The translations under genes and the position numbers were made by a program. Shown piece by piece: positions 12,501 to 64,000 of a DNA stretch of 64,000 bases. Every line of letters begins with the position of its first letter. The stretch's first letter is position 1. Below the pieces are notes generated by a model. That model made no database searches. It was given only the letters and a program-made list of their open reading frames with translations, and had not been told where the DNA came from. The DNA is from Sitta carolinensis (lineage: Eukaryota; Chordata; Aves; Passeriformes; Sittidae), in the NCBI GenBank assembly GCA_032173965.1, contig CM063299.1, positions 2,415,501-2,479,500 of the forward strand. Reading direction: 5' to 3'.

Positions 12501-14178
12501 GAAACAAAAACCCTGTTTCCAAGAGCTGCACAGCTTAGATTAACCTTCTATCTGACAGCATAAATACAGAAATACCACACCTGCTTGCAAAATGCAGAGA
12601 ACATCTGCTGCCTCCTCCAGGTAAACAGGACTCTCGAAGAGCTCAGAAGATTTGAGGAAAAACTCACCATTTGATTCTGATACCTGCAAGACAACATTTA
12701 TCATCAGTGAATAGGTTTTATGAAGCAATTTGTCTAAATGTGCTTTAAATTCGGCATGTTTAATAGATTGAAAACTGCCAAAAACATAAAGCTATCAACA
12801 CAGAACAAGCAGGAAAAGTTTGTAGAATAAGGAATATTTACTACTGGAAATACTTCAACACAGATGGTACTGCTGCTTCTTTTCAGAAGAAAGAAAAATA
12901 GCTTACTGACATTCTAACTTTACACAAGGAAAATTAAATGGTGAGCAAGGAAGTGGGGGAAGAGAAATAAGATGGATAACACCACACTGCAATAGGAGCA
13001 AAGAATGGGATGGAGAAAAGTCATCACTTCATTTCCAAATTATCTCTGCACTGACAGATCACCAAATCACATTATGTTTGAGTACAGGGTATTAGAGTCT
13101 CTATACCATCAGCAAAGGCTTCCTTCAGGAAGTCACAGAGAGTTTAAGCACAAGGCACTGTTCAATCAGACCGAGACTTCGAATCTTGATAAAGCAGGGA
13201 AGAGTGCTCACACCACCAGCAGCACCAGAACCAGAGCCTCAGCCAGTCCAGAGGGCAACTCAAAACTCCCAACTATCCACCTCGGGGAAGCTCACCTTGT
13301 TCATGATGGCCAGTAACTCGCTCAGCACCAGCCGGAGCCGCCGGGGAGAGTCACTGTGCTCAAACTCCAGCGTCAGCCCGTGCTGCAGCTGGGACACCAA
13401 GATGCTTTCTCCACTGCCACCTCCCAGCTTGTGCCTGGCACACGATTCAAAACAAGTATTAGACGCTTCTGCAAAGGCAGAAATCCTTAACCTTCGGTTC
13501 CAGGAAGGCAGCAGTCCTTTAGGGATCTCTTCTATCCTGCCAAAGATCTGTAAAGACTGCTTCGACTGCAGCACAAGGAAGCTAATTCAGCACGTTATTA
13601 AATCTTCAAGAGTTTCTGTTCCCCAGCAGGACGAGCAGGCAGGAAAGCGCATCCAGCTGAGCTGTCCCTTCATCCCACAGAGCCACCCAGGGCATCCCTC
13701 ACCCTCCGCTGGGCACGGCCCAGCCCCAGGACACACAGCTCAACCCCGGGGCTTTCCTAGGACATTATCAAGGGACTCCAACAGCCGGGTCCGCCCGGCG
13801 CTTAAACAGCTGCAACAGCTGAACAGCTGGAACAGCTGGAACAGCCACCCAGCGCTTCCGCCCCAATCTCCGCTGCCTGCCTTACCGCAGCTGCTGCTCC
13901 TTGCTGGCGTCCTGCTCCAGCGCGTGGAAATCCACGGACAGCAGCGCCACGATGGAGTTGACCGCCTCGACCCCCGAGAGCAGCCGCAGGATCAGCTTCT
14001 TGTCCTGCGCCCAGCTCTGGCTCTGGTCGGCGGGCGCGCACAGCGCCATGCGCACGAGGCACGGCAGCAGCAGCCGCAGCTCGGGGTCGCTCAGCGCGGC
14101 CAGGCGCACCACGTCCACCTTCTGCATGGCCTCGAAGGCGTACGGGCTGACGAACTGCAGCGCCGAGCACTCGGACAT
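393..14178 (-). CDS. INTS2: INTS2, Integrator complex subunit 2, complete coding region in 24 exons
   Basis: INTS2 is a large alpha-helical scaffold subunit of the nuclear Integrator complex. With INTS1 and INTS7 it forms part of the core that holds the cleavage and phosphatase modules acting on RNA polymerase II transcripts (U snRNA 3' ends, attenuated mRNAs, enhancer RNAs). I traced 24 coding exons by matching translated segments to the vertebrate protein as I remember it and by GT/AG boundaries. All phases agree, and the exons sum to 3,591 nt, or 1,196 codons plus stop, close to the roughly 1,204 residues of human INTS2. The start ATG (14178-14176) follows GCCGCC with a purine at -3. The open frame continues upstream through promoter-like sequence, so a longer N-terminus as in some human entries cannot be excluded. 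Conserved segments include QDASKEQQLR, LDFIPELIAQPELEKQ and the C-terminus IIEIINMSVSGI. The gene lies just downstream of MED13 on the same strand. No frameshift or premature stop was seen. Confidence 0.96.
700..1188. repeat. Minisatellite in INTS2 intron 23
   Basis: About seven degenerate tandem units. Short units are near 62 bp; longer ones near 77 bp carry a doubled 'CTGACCCCTTTGGGG' segment. Every unit holds 'TTTCTGTCCCATTTCCCTGT'-like sequence followed by 'TGACCCCTTTGGGG', with inverted-repeat arms GACCCC and GGGGTC around TTT. The array runs to within about a dozen bases of the exon 23 donor. The open frames across it on both strands are by-products of the repeat. Confidence 0.9.
1200..1376 (-). 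CDS. INTS2: INTS2 coding exon 23
   Basis: Residues 1082-1141, VLTQSKRYTFFMPTL to RDFDPIIT. The donor C|GTGAGT is directly followed by a minisatellite. Confidence 0.95.
1528..1633 (-). CDS. INTS2: INTS2 coding exon 22
   Basis: Residues 1047-1082, IFAIQLLSYLCIQYA to AINVMGTLLT. The acceptor is TTTGACAG|A and the donor ACAG|GTACCT. Confidence 0.94.
2225..2332 (-). CDS. INTS2: INTS2 coding exon 21
   Basis: Residues 1011-1046, GYPCELLALTVAGIP to QPELEKQ; 36 whole codons. The donor is CAG|GTACTT. Confidence 0.95.
3303..3560 (-). CDS. INTS2: INTS2 coding exon 20, with expanded acidic tract
   Basis: Residues 925-1010, DSAAVQILLEICLPT to NIVKLVHFQ. The middle carries a Ser/Asp/Pro-rich linker and the acidic run EEEEEEQEEEQ, which replaces the milder human linker. 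The conserved NLREVQCLICCLLHQ follows. Confidence 0.95.
4492..4681 (-). CDS. INTS2: INTS2 coding exon 19
   Basis: Residues 861-924, SPPLMDIILHMLNGY to KNALLAAQ. The acceptor is CATCTCAG|G and the donor CAG|GTAAGA. Confidence 0.95.
5233..5358 (-). CDS. INTS2: INTS2 coding exon 18
   Basis: Residues 819-861, LWVMTVNALQPSAKI to RCDQRVHR. The acceptor is CATTTTAG|G and the donor ACAG|GTGAGT. Confidence 0.95.
5886..6087 (-). CDS. INTS2: INTS2 coding exon 17
   Basis: Residues 752-819, AFSMLPGNHTQLMQI to LNTVMPR. The donor is AGAAG|GTATCA. Confidence 0.94.
6236..6400 (-). CDS. INTS2: INTS2 coding exon 16
   Basis: Residues 697-752, LHSALLRLLATNYPH to SPKQLQE. The acceptor is an unusual CCAAG|GG; phase and homology support it. 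Confidence 0.92.
6825..6929 (-). CDS. INTS2: INTS2 coding exon 15
   Basis: Residues 662-697, AAMQRKPKSYSSALM to GLQQELG. The acceptor is CCTTGTAG|C and the donor GGAG|GTAAAA. Confidence 0.94.
7637..7745 (-). CDS. INTS2: INTS2 coding exon 14
   Basis: Residues 626-662, GENTRPTQRFSITT to LLANTKIL. The start GENTRP differs from the human GDNIRL. The donor is CTAG|GTAAAT. Confidence 0.94.
7960..8136 (-). CDS. INTS2: INTS2 coding exon 13
   Basis: Residues 567-625, DWIYRQLCETSTPL to LNVFQGLSG. The acceptor is CTTGTAG|G and the donor GGG|GTAATC. Confidence 0.95.
8547..8681 (-). CDS. INTS2: INTS2 coding exon 12
   Basis: Residues 522-566, VVTAHAVRVPVTGNL to FTKHKVSIK. The acceptor is CCCCTCAG|G and the donor AAG|GTACCA. 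Confidence 0.95.
8835..8903 (-). CDS. INTS2: INTS2 coding exon 11
   Basis: A 69-nt exon for residues 499-521, IVIKPSSLSRMKTIF to EIFTEQ. Both boundaries fall between codons. Confidence 0.95.
9552..9666 (-). CDS. INTS2: INTS2 coding exon 10
   Basis: Residues 460-498, ISGVSASFGEMLLLV to DLVCSTLGMK. The acceptor is ATCATCAG|C and the donor AAG|GTAAAT. Confidence 0.95.
9768..9839 (-). CDS. INTS2: INTS2 coding exon 9
   Basis: A 72-nt exon for residues 436-460, including TPEQEQLMVMWLSWM and ending EEAYFE. The donor is AAAG|GTGAGA. Confidence 0.93.
10372..10497 (-). CDS. INTS2: INTS2 coding exon 8
   Basis: Residues 394-436, PTDEEAEQLLQLMTS to LLAFSTLV. The acceptor is CTGCTCAG|G and the donor CAG|GTACTC. 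Confidence 0.95.
10999..11225 (-). CDS. INTS2: INTS2 coding exon 7
   Basis: Residues 319-394. It begins RKRDNISSVLWQMRR and ends CALMGIAGLK, with the Lys codon split AA|G. The donor is GTAAGG. Confidence 0.95.
11661..11834 (-). CDS. INTS2: INTS2 coding exon 6
   Basis: Residues 261-318, VEECHLPGLGVALTL to WFGTFIRNGQQ. Both boundaries fall between codons. Confidence 0.95.
11919..12049 (-). CDS. INTS2: INTS2 coding exon 5
   Basis: Residues 217-260, VCRGLIKNGERQDEE to ALRVRGMV. The acceptor TCTTTAG|TC is chosen over a CAG six bases downstream because only it keeps phase and restores the conserved VCRG. Confidence 0.93.
12345..12458 (-). CDS. INTS2: INTS2 coding exon 4
   Basis: Residues 179-217, ELPSLLPIVDVAEAL to NVPDSFNE. 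The acceptor is a C-tract plus CAG; the donor is GAGG|GTGAGT. Confidence 0.93.
12581..12683 (-). CDS. INTS2: INTS2 coding exon 3
   Basis: Residues 145-179, VSESNGEFFLKSSELF to DVLCILQA. The acceptor is CTTGCAG|GTA and the donor GCAG|GTGTGG. Confidence 0.95.
13296..13434 (-). CDS. INTS2: INTS2 coding exon 2
   Basis: Residues about 98-144, with the conserved HKLGGGSGES stretch and ending SELLAIMNK. The acceptor is GTGCCAG|G and the donor AAG|GTGAGC. Confidence 0.95.
13886..14178 (-). CDS. INTS2: INTS2 coding exon 1
   Basis: Residues 1 to about 98, from MSECSALQFVSP to KEQQLR. The donor is CG|GTAAGG, with the Arg codon split 2+1. It lies in a CpG-rich island, which is why a 356-codon shadow frame is open on the other strand. 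Confidence 0.95.
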
Positions 14179-14179
14179 G

Positions 14180-14345
14180 GCGGCGGCAGCGGCTCCCTCA
14201 CGGCCCCGCGCCCGCCCGCCGCCGCCGCCGCCACTACCGGGGGAAGCGGGAAGTGACGTCACGGCAGGAGGGCCGAGGGGCGGGAAAGGCTGAGGGGCGG
14301 AAAGGGAGAGGCGGGAAAAGCTGAGGGGCGGGAAAGGCTGAGGGG
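14180..14345 (-). promoter_or_regulatory. INTS2: INTS2 promoter, CpG-rich, with ETS/CRE composite and GC-box/E2F-like repeats
   Basis: Immediately upstream of the INTS2 start codon. On the plus strand GGAAGTGACGTCAC (14249-14262) joins an ETS core to a palindromic CRE TGACGTCA (14254-14261), 76-83 bp from the ATG. Upstream lie degenerate GGGGCGGGAAAGG-type units (about 14277-14289, 14294-14303, 14310-14320, 14325-14337) that read as GC boxes and E2F-like GCGGGAAA. A GCC trinucleotide run sits at about 14215-14232. No TATA box was seen. The transcription start is inferred to lie between the CRE and the ATG. Confidence 0.7.
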
Positions 14346-14403
14346 GCAGCGCCCTGCCCGCCCCCTCAAGAAACCCACACCGCAATCAAGGCTTCATGAA
14401 TAA

Positions 14404-14409
14404 TTTATT
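14404..14409 (-). terminator. MED13: Candidate distal poly(A) signal of MED13
   Basis: AATAAA on the minus strand, followed by a GT-rich stretch (GGTGTGGGTTT, about 14371-14385) as expected of a cleavage/polyadenylation site. Cleavage would fall near 14385-14395. This would give a 3' UTR of about 4.7 kb. Other AATAAA hexamers at 18239-18244 and 16546-16551 could serve as proximal sites. Confidence 0.5.
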
Positions 14410-14639
14410 CCTTTTGAAATTATTAATTTTTTTTTTTAAAAAGTATAAACCTTTTTTTTTTTTTTTTCTTTCTTCATGTCCTCGATCACAATTTGTACAA
14501 CTCAGTGTTTATGGCATTCGGCAGAAATAGTGTTTGTTCCTTAAATCGCTTTTTCTTTCTGTGTTTTGTCACGATAAAGACGAGGGGGGCTCGGCTGAGG
14601 GCACATGGCGGCGGCTGTGGTGAGGCTGCCCGGCACATC

Positions 14640-15510
14640 CAGCCGTGCCGGAGCGCTGAGGGAGCGGCTCCCTGAGCTATGCAGAGCGGCGCAGGAGCAG
14701 CTCCTGGACCTGTCCTGCAGTGCCAGAGAGGCGCTGGAGCAGCTCTCGGTGTGTCCCGCTGGGCTGGTGGAATGGCTTCCCAGCGCCTCCAGCCACGCCA
14801 CGGGGTGTCGGAGCAGCTCCGGGATGCAGCCAGCCGTGCCGGAGGGGCGGTAGAGCGGCTCCATGGTGTGTCCAGCCGTGCCTGAGGGGCGGTGGAGCGG
14901 CTCCATGATGTGTCCAGCCTGGGCGGTAGAGCGGCTCCACGGTGTGTCCAGCCTGGGCGGTGGAGCTGCTCCACGGTGTGTCCAGCCGTGCCCGTGGAGC
15001 TGCTCCCTGGTGTGTCCAGCCGTGCCCGTGGAGCTGCTCCTGGGTGTCCGCCGTGCCTGGAGCGCTCCCTGGTGTGTCCAGCCGTGCCCGTGGAGCTGCT
15101 CCTGGTGTGTCCAGCCGTGCCCGTGGAGCCGCTCCTGGTGTGTCCAGCCGTGCCCGTGGAGCTGCTCCCGGTGTGTCCAGCTGCCGTGAGTGCCCGGTGG
15201 TAGCTGCCTGAGCGCTCCACGGTGTGTCCAGCCTTCCCGTGGAGCTGCTCCTGGTGTGCCACCTGCCCTGGAGCCGTCTGGTGTCCAGCGTTCCCTGGAG
15301 CTGCTCCCGGCTGTCCAGCCTGGGCGGTGGAGCTGCTCCACGGTGTGTCCAGCCGTGCCCGTGGAGCCGCTCTCACGTGCCGTGTGCTGCCGGCTTCAGC
15401 GCCGTGGAGCTGCTCCATGGTTCAGCCGTGCCGTGGAGCCGCTCCTGGGTGCCAGCGTGCCCGTGGACTCCGGCTGTCCAGCCGTGCATCAGGAGCCGTG
15501 TCCGGTCAGA
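14640..15510. repeat. GC-rich minisatellite between INTS2 and MED13
   Basis: More than twenty degenerate tandem units of roughly 30-34 bp, best ordered between about 14860 and 15390. The core is GTGTGTCCAGCCGTGCCCG followed by TGGAGCTGCTCC. The variants GGAGCTGCTCC, GGAGCGGCTCC and GGAGCCGCTCC keep inverted arms GGAGC/GCTCC around one base. Some units are truncated or shuffled. It is very GC-rich beside AT-rich sequence on both sides. Open frames of up to 310 codons occur on both strands because stops are rare in the unit. Confidence 0.9.
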
Positions 15511-18500
15511 GGCCAGAGCCCGCGGCATCCAAGGCTCGGCAAGGTCCTCACGTCCAGATGACTCGAAAAACCTAAAGCTCGATGAGTAGCATCCTGAAAA
15601 AGTGACCCTGAGGATTGTGGTAGGTCCCAAATCCAGTTTTACTGTTAATTAAGCTTTACTCTGCTGAAAATAAAAAGTACACCCAAAATAATAATTAAAA
15701 AAAAAAACCTTTAAGTTTGAAGCGTAGTCCTGGGCCCTTTACTTAAAAAAAAAAAAAAAAATAAAAAAACAAAACCACCTTCCCAGCTGGCGTTGCAAGA
15801 CAGTAATGTTGTACAATGTCACCCCATTAATGAATTCTCCAAAGAAACCCAGATGAAAACAAGGCTGATGCAGCATTACTATCCCAACAGACTGATATGC
15901 AGTGCCATACTGTTGTGCAGCAAATTATATGGTGCAATAGCATTTTTTTAAAATGTTTTACTCTTATTCTTGAAAGCTTTAAAATAACGCAACATAATAT
16001 TTGGATATTACAGTATTAACAAATAGTGCTTGATTAAAGACATCAGCAAGTCTTCATAGCAACACACAAAGTTAAAATTACCATCAGAGGTAAATATAGA
16101 AATACAATAATCTGCGCCATAACTGACAGCTAAGTAAGAACATAGCTGAGGATTTAAATATAAATCCATTTATCTTGAATTATTTCGGAGAACGTTCGAA
16201 GGATCGAAATGTTACAGCTACTTTTAAAACGTGAGGGCTGTTACAAGTACAGCTGGTGGCCTTGCTGCTCTTAGCAAGGGGGTTTTCAGAAACCTAATTC
16301 AAACAGTGGCGAGGCAAAGGTGACTGAAAGGCTTAAATGCAGTACTATCTGGGTTAAAATCTGTATTTTTAATTGGGATGGAAGGATCTCAGCTTCTTTC
16401 ATTGGAAGAGATAAACCTCCACAGCTACTTAAAGCACTGACAGGAACATTTTCTTGCAAGGCCATTTTGAAAAGTCATAGCTGAAATTTTCAACTACTTA
16501 AGCTTGTACTTGTTAAACAACCTCGACTTTTTGGATTGTGACAATTTTATTTATAAACCAGCTATTATGTGCATTTAAAATAGTTAAAGTAGCTAACAAA
16601 AAAAAAAAAAAATATGCCCAATATAGTAGTTGGCTGCGTGGTGCTGGCAGGTTTGATATGTACATTGCCAGCTGTGACTATCACTCCAGAAATGGCCCCT
16701 CTAATCTTTGAGAGTGGTTATAATATTATAATTTACTTTAATTGCAGTTGATGGGGGGAGGATGGCAGCTTTCACAGTAGGAGTTTCACAGGGAAGGCTG
16801 GTCCAGGTAACAATACAGTTACACCAATGTTCAGGCAGCTGATTCACTTACCTTTAGGAATACAAATCAGATTGAACACAAAACAAAGCCACAGCAAAAC
16901 CCAGCCCTTGGAACTTGGTTAGCTGAGCCAGGGTTAGAAATGACCACTTAGCGACAGAGCTCCAAAAAAATAAAATAAAATAAAAAAAAAAAGGACGTAC
17001 ACTTTGAAAATTCCAGTTTTAGGAGCACTTTTCCACTTCAAAAATGCCAACCAAATGAGAAAAACCTTCTGTAAGACAATAATGTGCCCTTTAATCTGCG
17101 GTGTGGTACCGAGATAAAGTCATGGACAGACCCAGTTTTTATCTCTAGTTATCAAAATATGCTAACTTCTGATTGCACTCATGTTGTTCTGAAGAAATGA
17201 CTGAAAATTCTCATCACCAATTGTACAACTTCTTTATACAAAACCAAAAAAGTTGCTAATATTGTATGTACACGATTCAGTGAGACTGTTCATATGAAAA
17301 AAAAAAAAAAAAATCACCTCAGGCAGGTCTTTTGCATTTCCGAAACAAGATTTTCATGAACACAGTCAGTTTGGTAAATGCAAGCAAATTCTTCCTTGTA
17401 GAGGAAGGTTAACAGCAGGTGCACAAATGGATCTTAAAACTTGCTCCTTTACAGGTTTAAACCAGAGAGACAGACAATATTAAGACCCAGGCCAGGTTAT
17501 CCCAGGAGCACTGCAGGAGTTCAGTTTTTCATCTGGCAGTCAGATAAGGAACCCAGAAAAAGCATCTGCAGCTGCTCTTCAGCACCCGTAGGGGCTATTT
17601 CAGAGCAGCACCAGACATTTGGCATGTGCTAGGAAAAAGGAAGGAAACTACTGAGAAAAAATGGTGACTGTAGCTAGAGGGAGGCCTTTAGGGAAGGCTT
17701 GTGGTTTGTCAGTCCCTTGCTTGGGGAGGGCAAAGCCTCCTTGGCACACACCCCAGGCAGAGCCTGAAAATGGGAAACGGGGAAGGCTCTACACTGATCT
17801 GTGGGACCTTCACCACAGTGCCAAAAAACACATGGGAAAGGAAAATGGGTGGGGGTTCGTGCTGTTTGTTCACTAGTGGAATAAAATCTGAATACCAGAA
17901 TTCACTGAGAATCTATATACACCACGTTTTAGTTAAACACACACCAATCTTAAAGTCAAGATTGACTGGTTTTTGCATTTGTAAAATGGCTAGAGCTGGG
18001 CTAAATTTCAGCCTGGCAGGAGACTTTGGAGAAGGTCAGAGTTTTCTGTGTGTTCTGCCTCAGATTGGCATTTTATCACAAAAGTGGAAGCAAACAATGC
18101 AGTGAGCACAGTGCCAAGAATATCCAGGGAGCAACAATGCACAAGAGATGTTCTTGTGATATTAAAACTTGTGTCCTGGAAGTGGATCTGAGAATCTAGC
18201 CACAGCCCTGAACCATAACACAAACTTCAACTGAAGAGTTTATTCATGTTATTCTCACTACAAGTTAAACCACCTACAATATCACTTATATATTGCCATT
18301 GTTACTCTGGAAAGGTGTGATATAAAATGCTGTAAGACCCGGGTACCTTTTCAATTTATATAAACACAGTGAACTTCATTACTGTACATGTACTCTGCAA
18401 CTACAGCTTAGCTGTAAATCCCCCACACACAATGGTATGGACATTAACCCCTCTATCCCCATTAAACTGTACATCAAGACAATACAAATTTACTGTCCCC

Positions 18501-19123
18501 ACCCACCCCTTACAAAAAAATAATACTCTAAAAGCAACCTACTGCAACTTTTAATTAAGACGATTACATATATTTTTAGACCAATTGCTTTAAAGCAAGA
18601 AGGCAGTATAAACCTTCTAGGAAAATTTTTATAAAAGAGGTTAAGAAATATAAGACAATTTATACATTTAAAAACTTACAATAAATAAGAGATGCAGGCA
18701 TTTTTGAATACTAAGTACTATAATCCAATACAAGAACATCTTGATGTTCTGAAGCCATAGGTTGAAACTTAATTGTTCCTCGTGTTTCTTCTCATCTCCA
18801 TGCTTTTAAAATTCATTAAACCATGACTGGGTACTATGGCTCATTACTCTTCACAAATACTGTGGCTGGGGAAAAATGGTTAATTTTGCTACTAAAAACG
18901 TTATAATACACTTTGTGATCATCATTCTGAAGCGTCCCCCATAGTCAGTGACTCAAAGACAGCAGGGCGATGGGTGCCCCTCTCACAAGTCAAAACAATA
19001 TTTGCTGGAAGTAACAAGATTCATACCCCATCACAAACAACTTGCACTGAGAAGAATTATAACTTAGTCCTGCAGTGAAATATCCCTTTTCCTCATTTTT
19101 GTCTTGCAAAATTCAGATGAAGA

Positions 19124-64000
<44,877 letters not shown>

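Larger units (their letters stand above)
563..13885 (-). other. INTS2: INTS2 introns 1 to 23 (non-exonic parts)
   Basis: The introns are short, mostly about 90 to 1,100 bp, and hold poly-A/T runs (for example about 2831-2851) and the intron 23 minisatellite. I saw no nested gene, RNA gene or recognisable transposon. The open frames here are shadows or chance. Confidence 0.75.
14390..19123 (-). other. MED13: Probable MED13 3' untranslated region
   Basis: Follows the MED13 stop codon. The 15590-19123 part is AT-rich with many poly-A/T runs and no coding signal. It holds Pumilio-type UGUANAUA motifs at 17914-17921, 17265-17272 and 16657-16664 and internal AATAAA signals at 18244-18239 and 16551-16546. 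The distal 1.2 kb contains the GC-rich minisatellite and a 190-bp AT-rich tail with the candidate poly(A) signal. The human MED13 3' UTR is, from memory, also several kb. The distal boundary is inferred. Confidence 0.6.

Noticed and set aside
13186..14256. 356-codon open frame on the plus strand
   Set aside because: It is antisense to INTS2 exons 1 and 2 and the CpG island. The minus strand is the real coding strand, with conserved protein and splice sites.
14400..14580. AT-rich segment with a short frame ending NAINTELYKL, considered as the tail of a retrogene
   Set aside because: No gene match was recognised. The AATAAA and GT-rich element are better explained as the distal MED13 3' UTR, and the upstream frame is minisatellite.
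14486..15418. 310-codon and 266-codon open frames on the minus strand, with several plus-strand frames over the same DNA
   Set aside because: They lie in a GC-rich minisatellite whose unit lacks stops in several frames. The peptides only repeat the unit (GTAGHTR-like), and frames are open on both strands.
16185..16215. GTTCGAAGG motif, considered as a tRNA B box
   Set aside because: No matching A box, acceptor stem or anticodon arm is present, and the sequence is inside the MED13 3' UTR.

Overview
The window is a piece of a vertebrate nuclear chromosome, almost certainly from a bird. It carries two large spliced genes, both on the minus strand: MED13 (right, first two exons outside the window) and INTS2 (left, complete coding region). 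MED13 followed downstream by INTS2 on the same strand is the arrangement I know from human 17q23 (MED13-INTS2-BRIP1). The avian call rests on very compact genes (INTS2 coding span about 13.8 kb), GC-rich minisatellites, a short CR1-like retroelement remnant and few other repeats. A songbird is plausible but not shown.

Layout, left to right: 1-392 INTS2 3' untranslated region, whose end lies outside; 393-14178 the 24 coding exons of INTS2, which join with every phase consistent to 1,196 codons plus stop; about 14180-14345 the INTS2 CpG-rich promoter, with an ETS/CRE composite site and degenerate GC-box/E2F-like repeats; about 14390-19123 the probable MED13 3' untranslated region, which contains a GC-rich minisatellite at about 14640-15510; 19124-56193 MED13 coding exons 3 to 30 (28 exons); 56194-64000 intron sequence with no exon I can recognise. 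Exons 1 and 2 of MED13 should lie to the right of the window.

INTS2 is a scaffold subunit of the Integrator complex (snRNA 3' processing and promoter-proximal termination by RNA polymerase II). MED13 links the CDK8 kinase module to core Mediator. Both act on RNA polymerase II, but no shared regulation can be read here beyond the close tail-to-head packing.

The most notable result is that two MED13 exons (19 and 23) each appear to lack one base in an A/T homopolymer, and each breaks the reading frame, while the other 26 MED13 exons and all 24 INTS2 exons are in phase. Assembly or base-calling error is the likeliest cause. I found no RNA genes, no CRISPR arrays, no intact mobile element and no undescribed system. 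The long open frames on the plus strand and in the minisatellites are shadows or repeat artefacts. Statements about human genes come from memory, not from a search.
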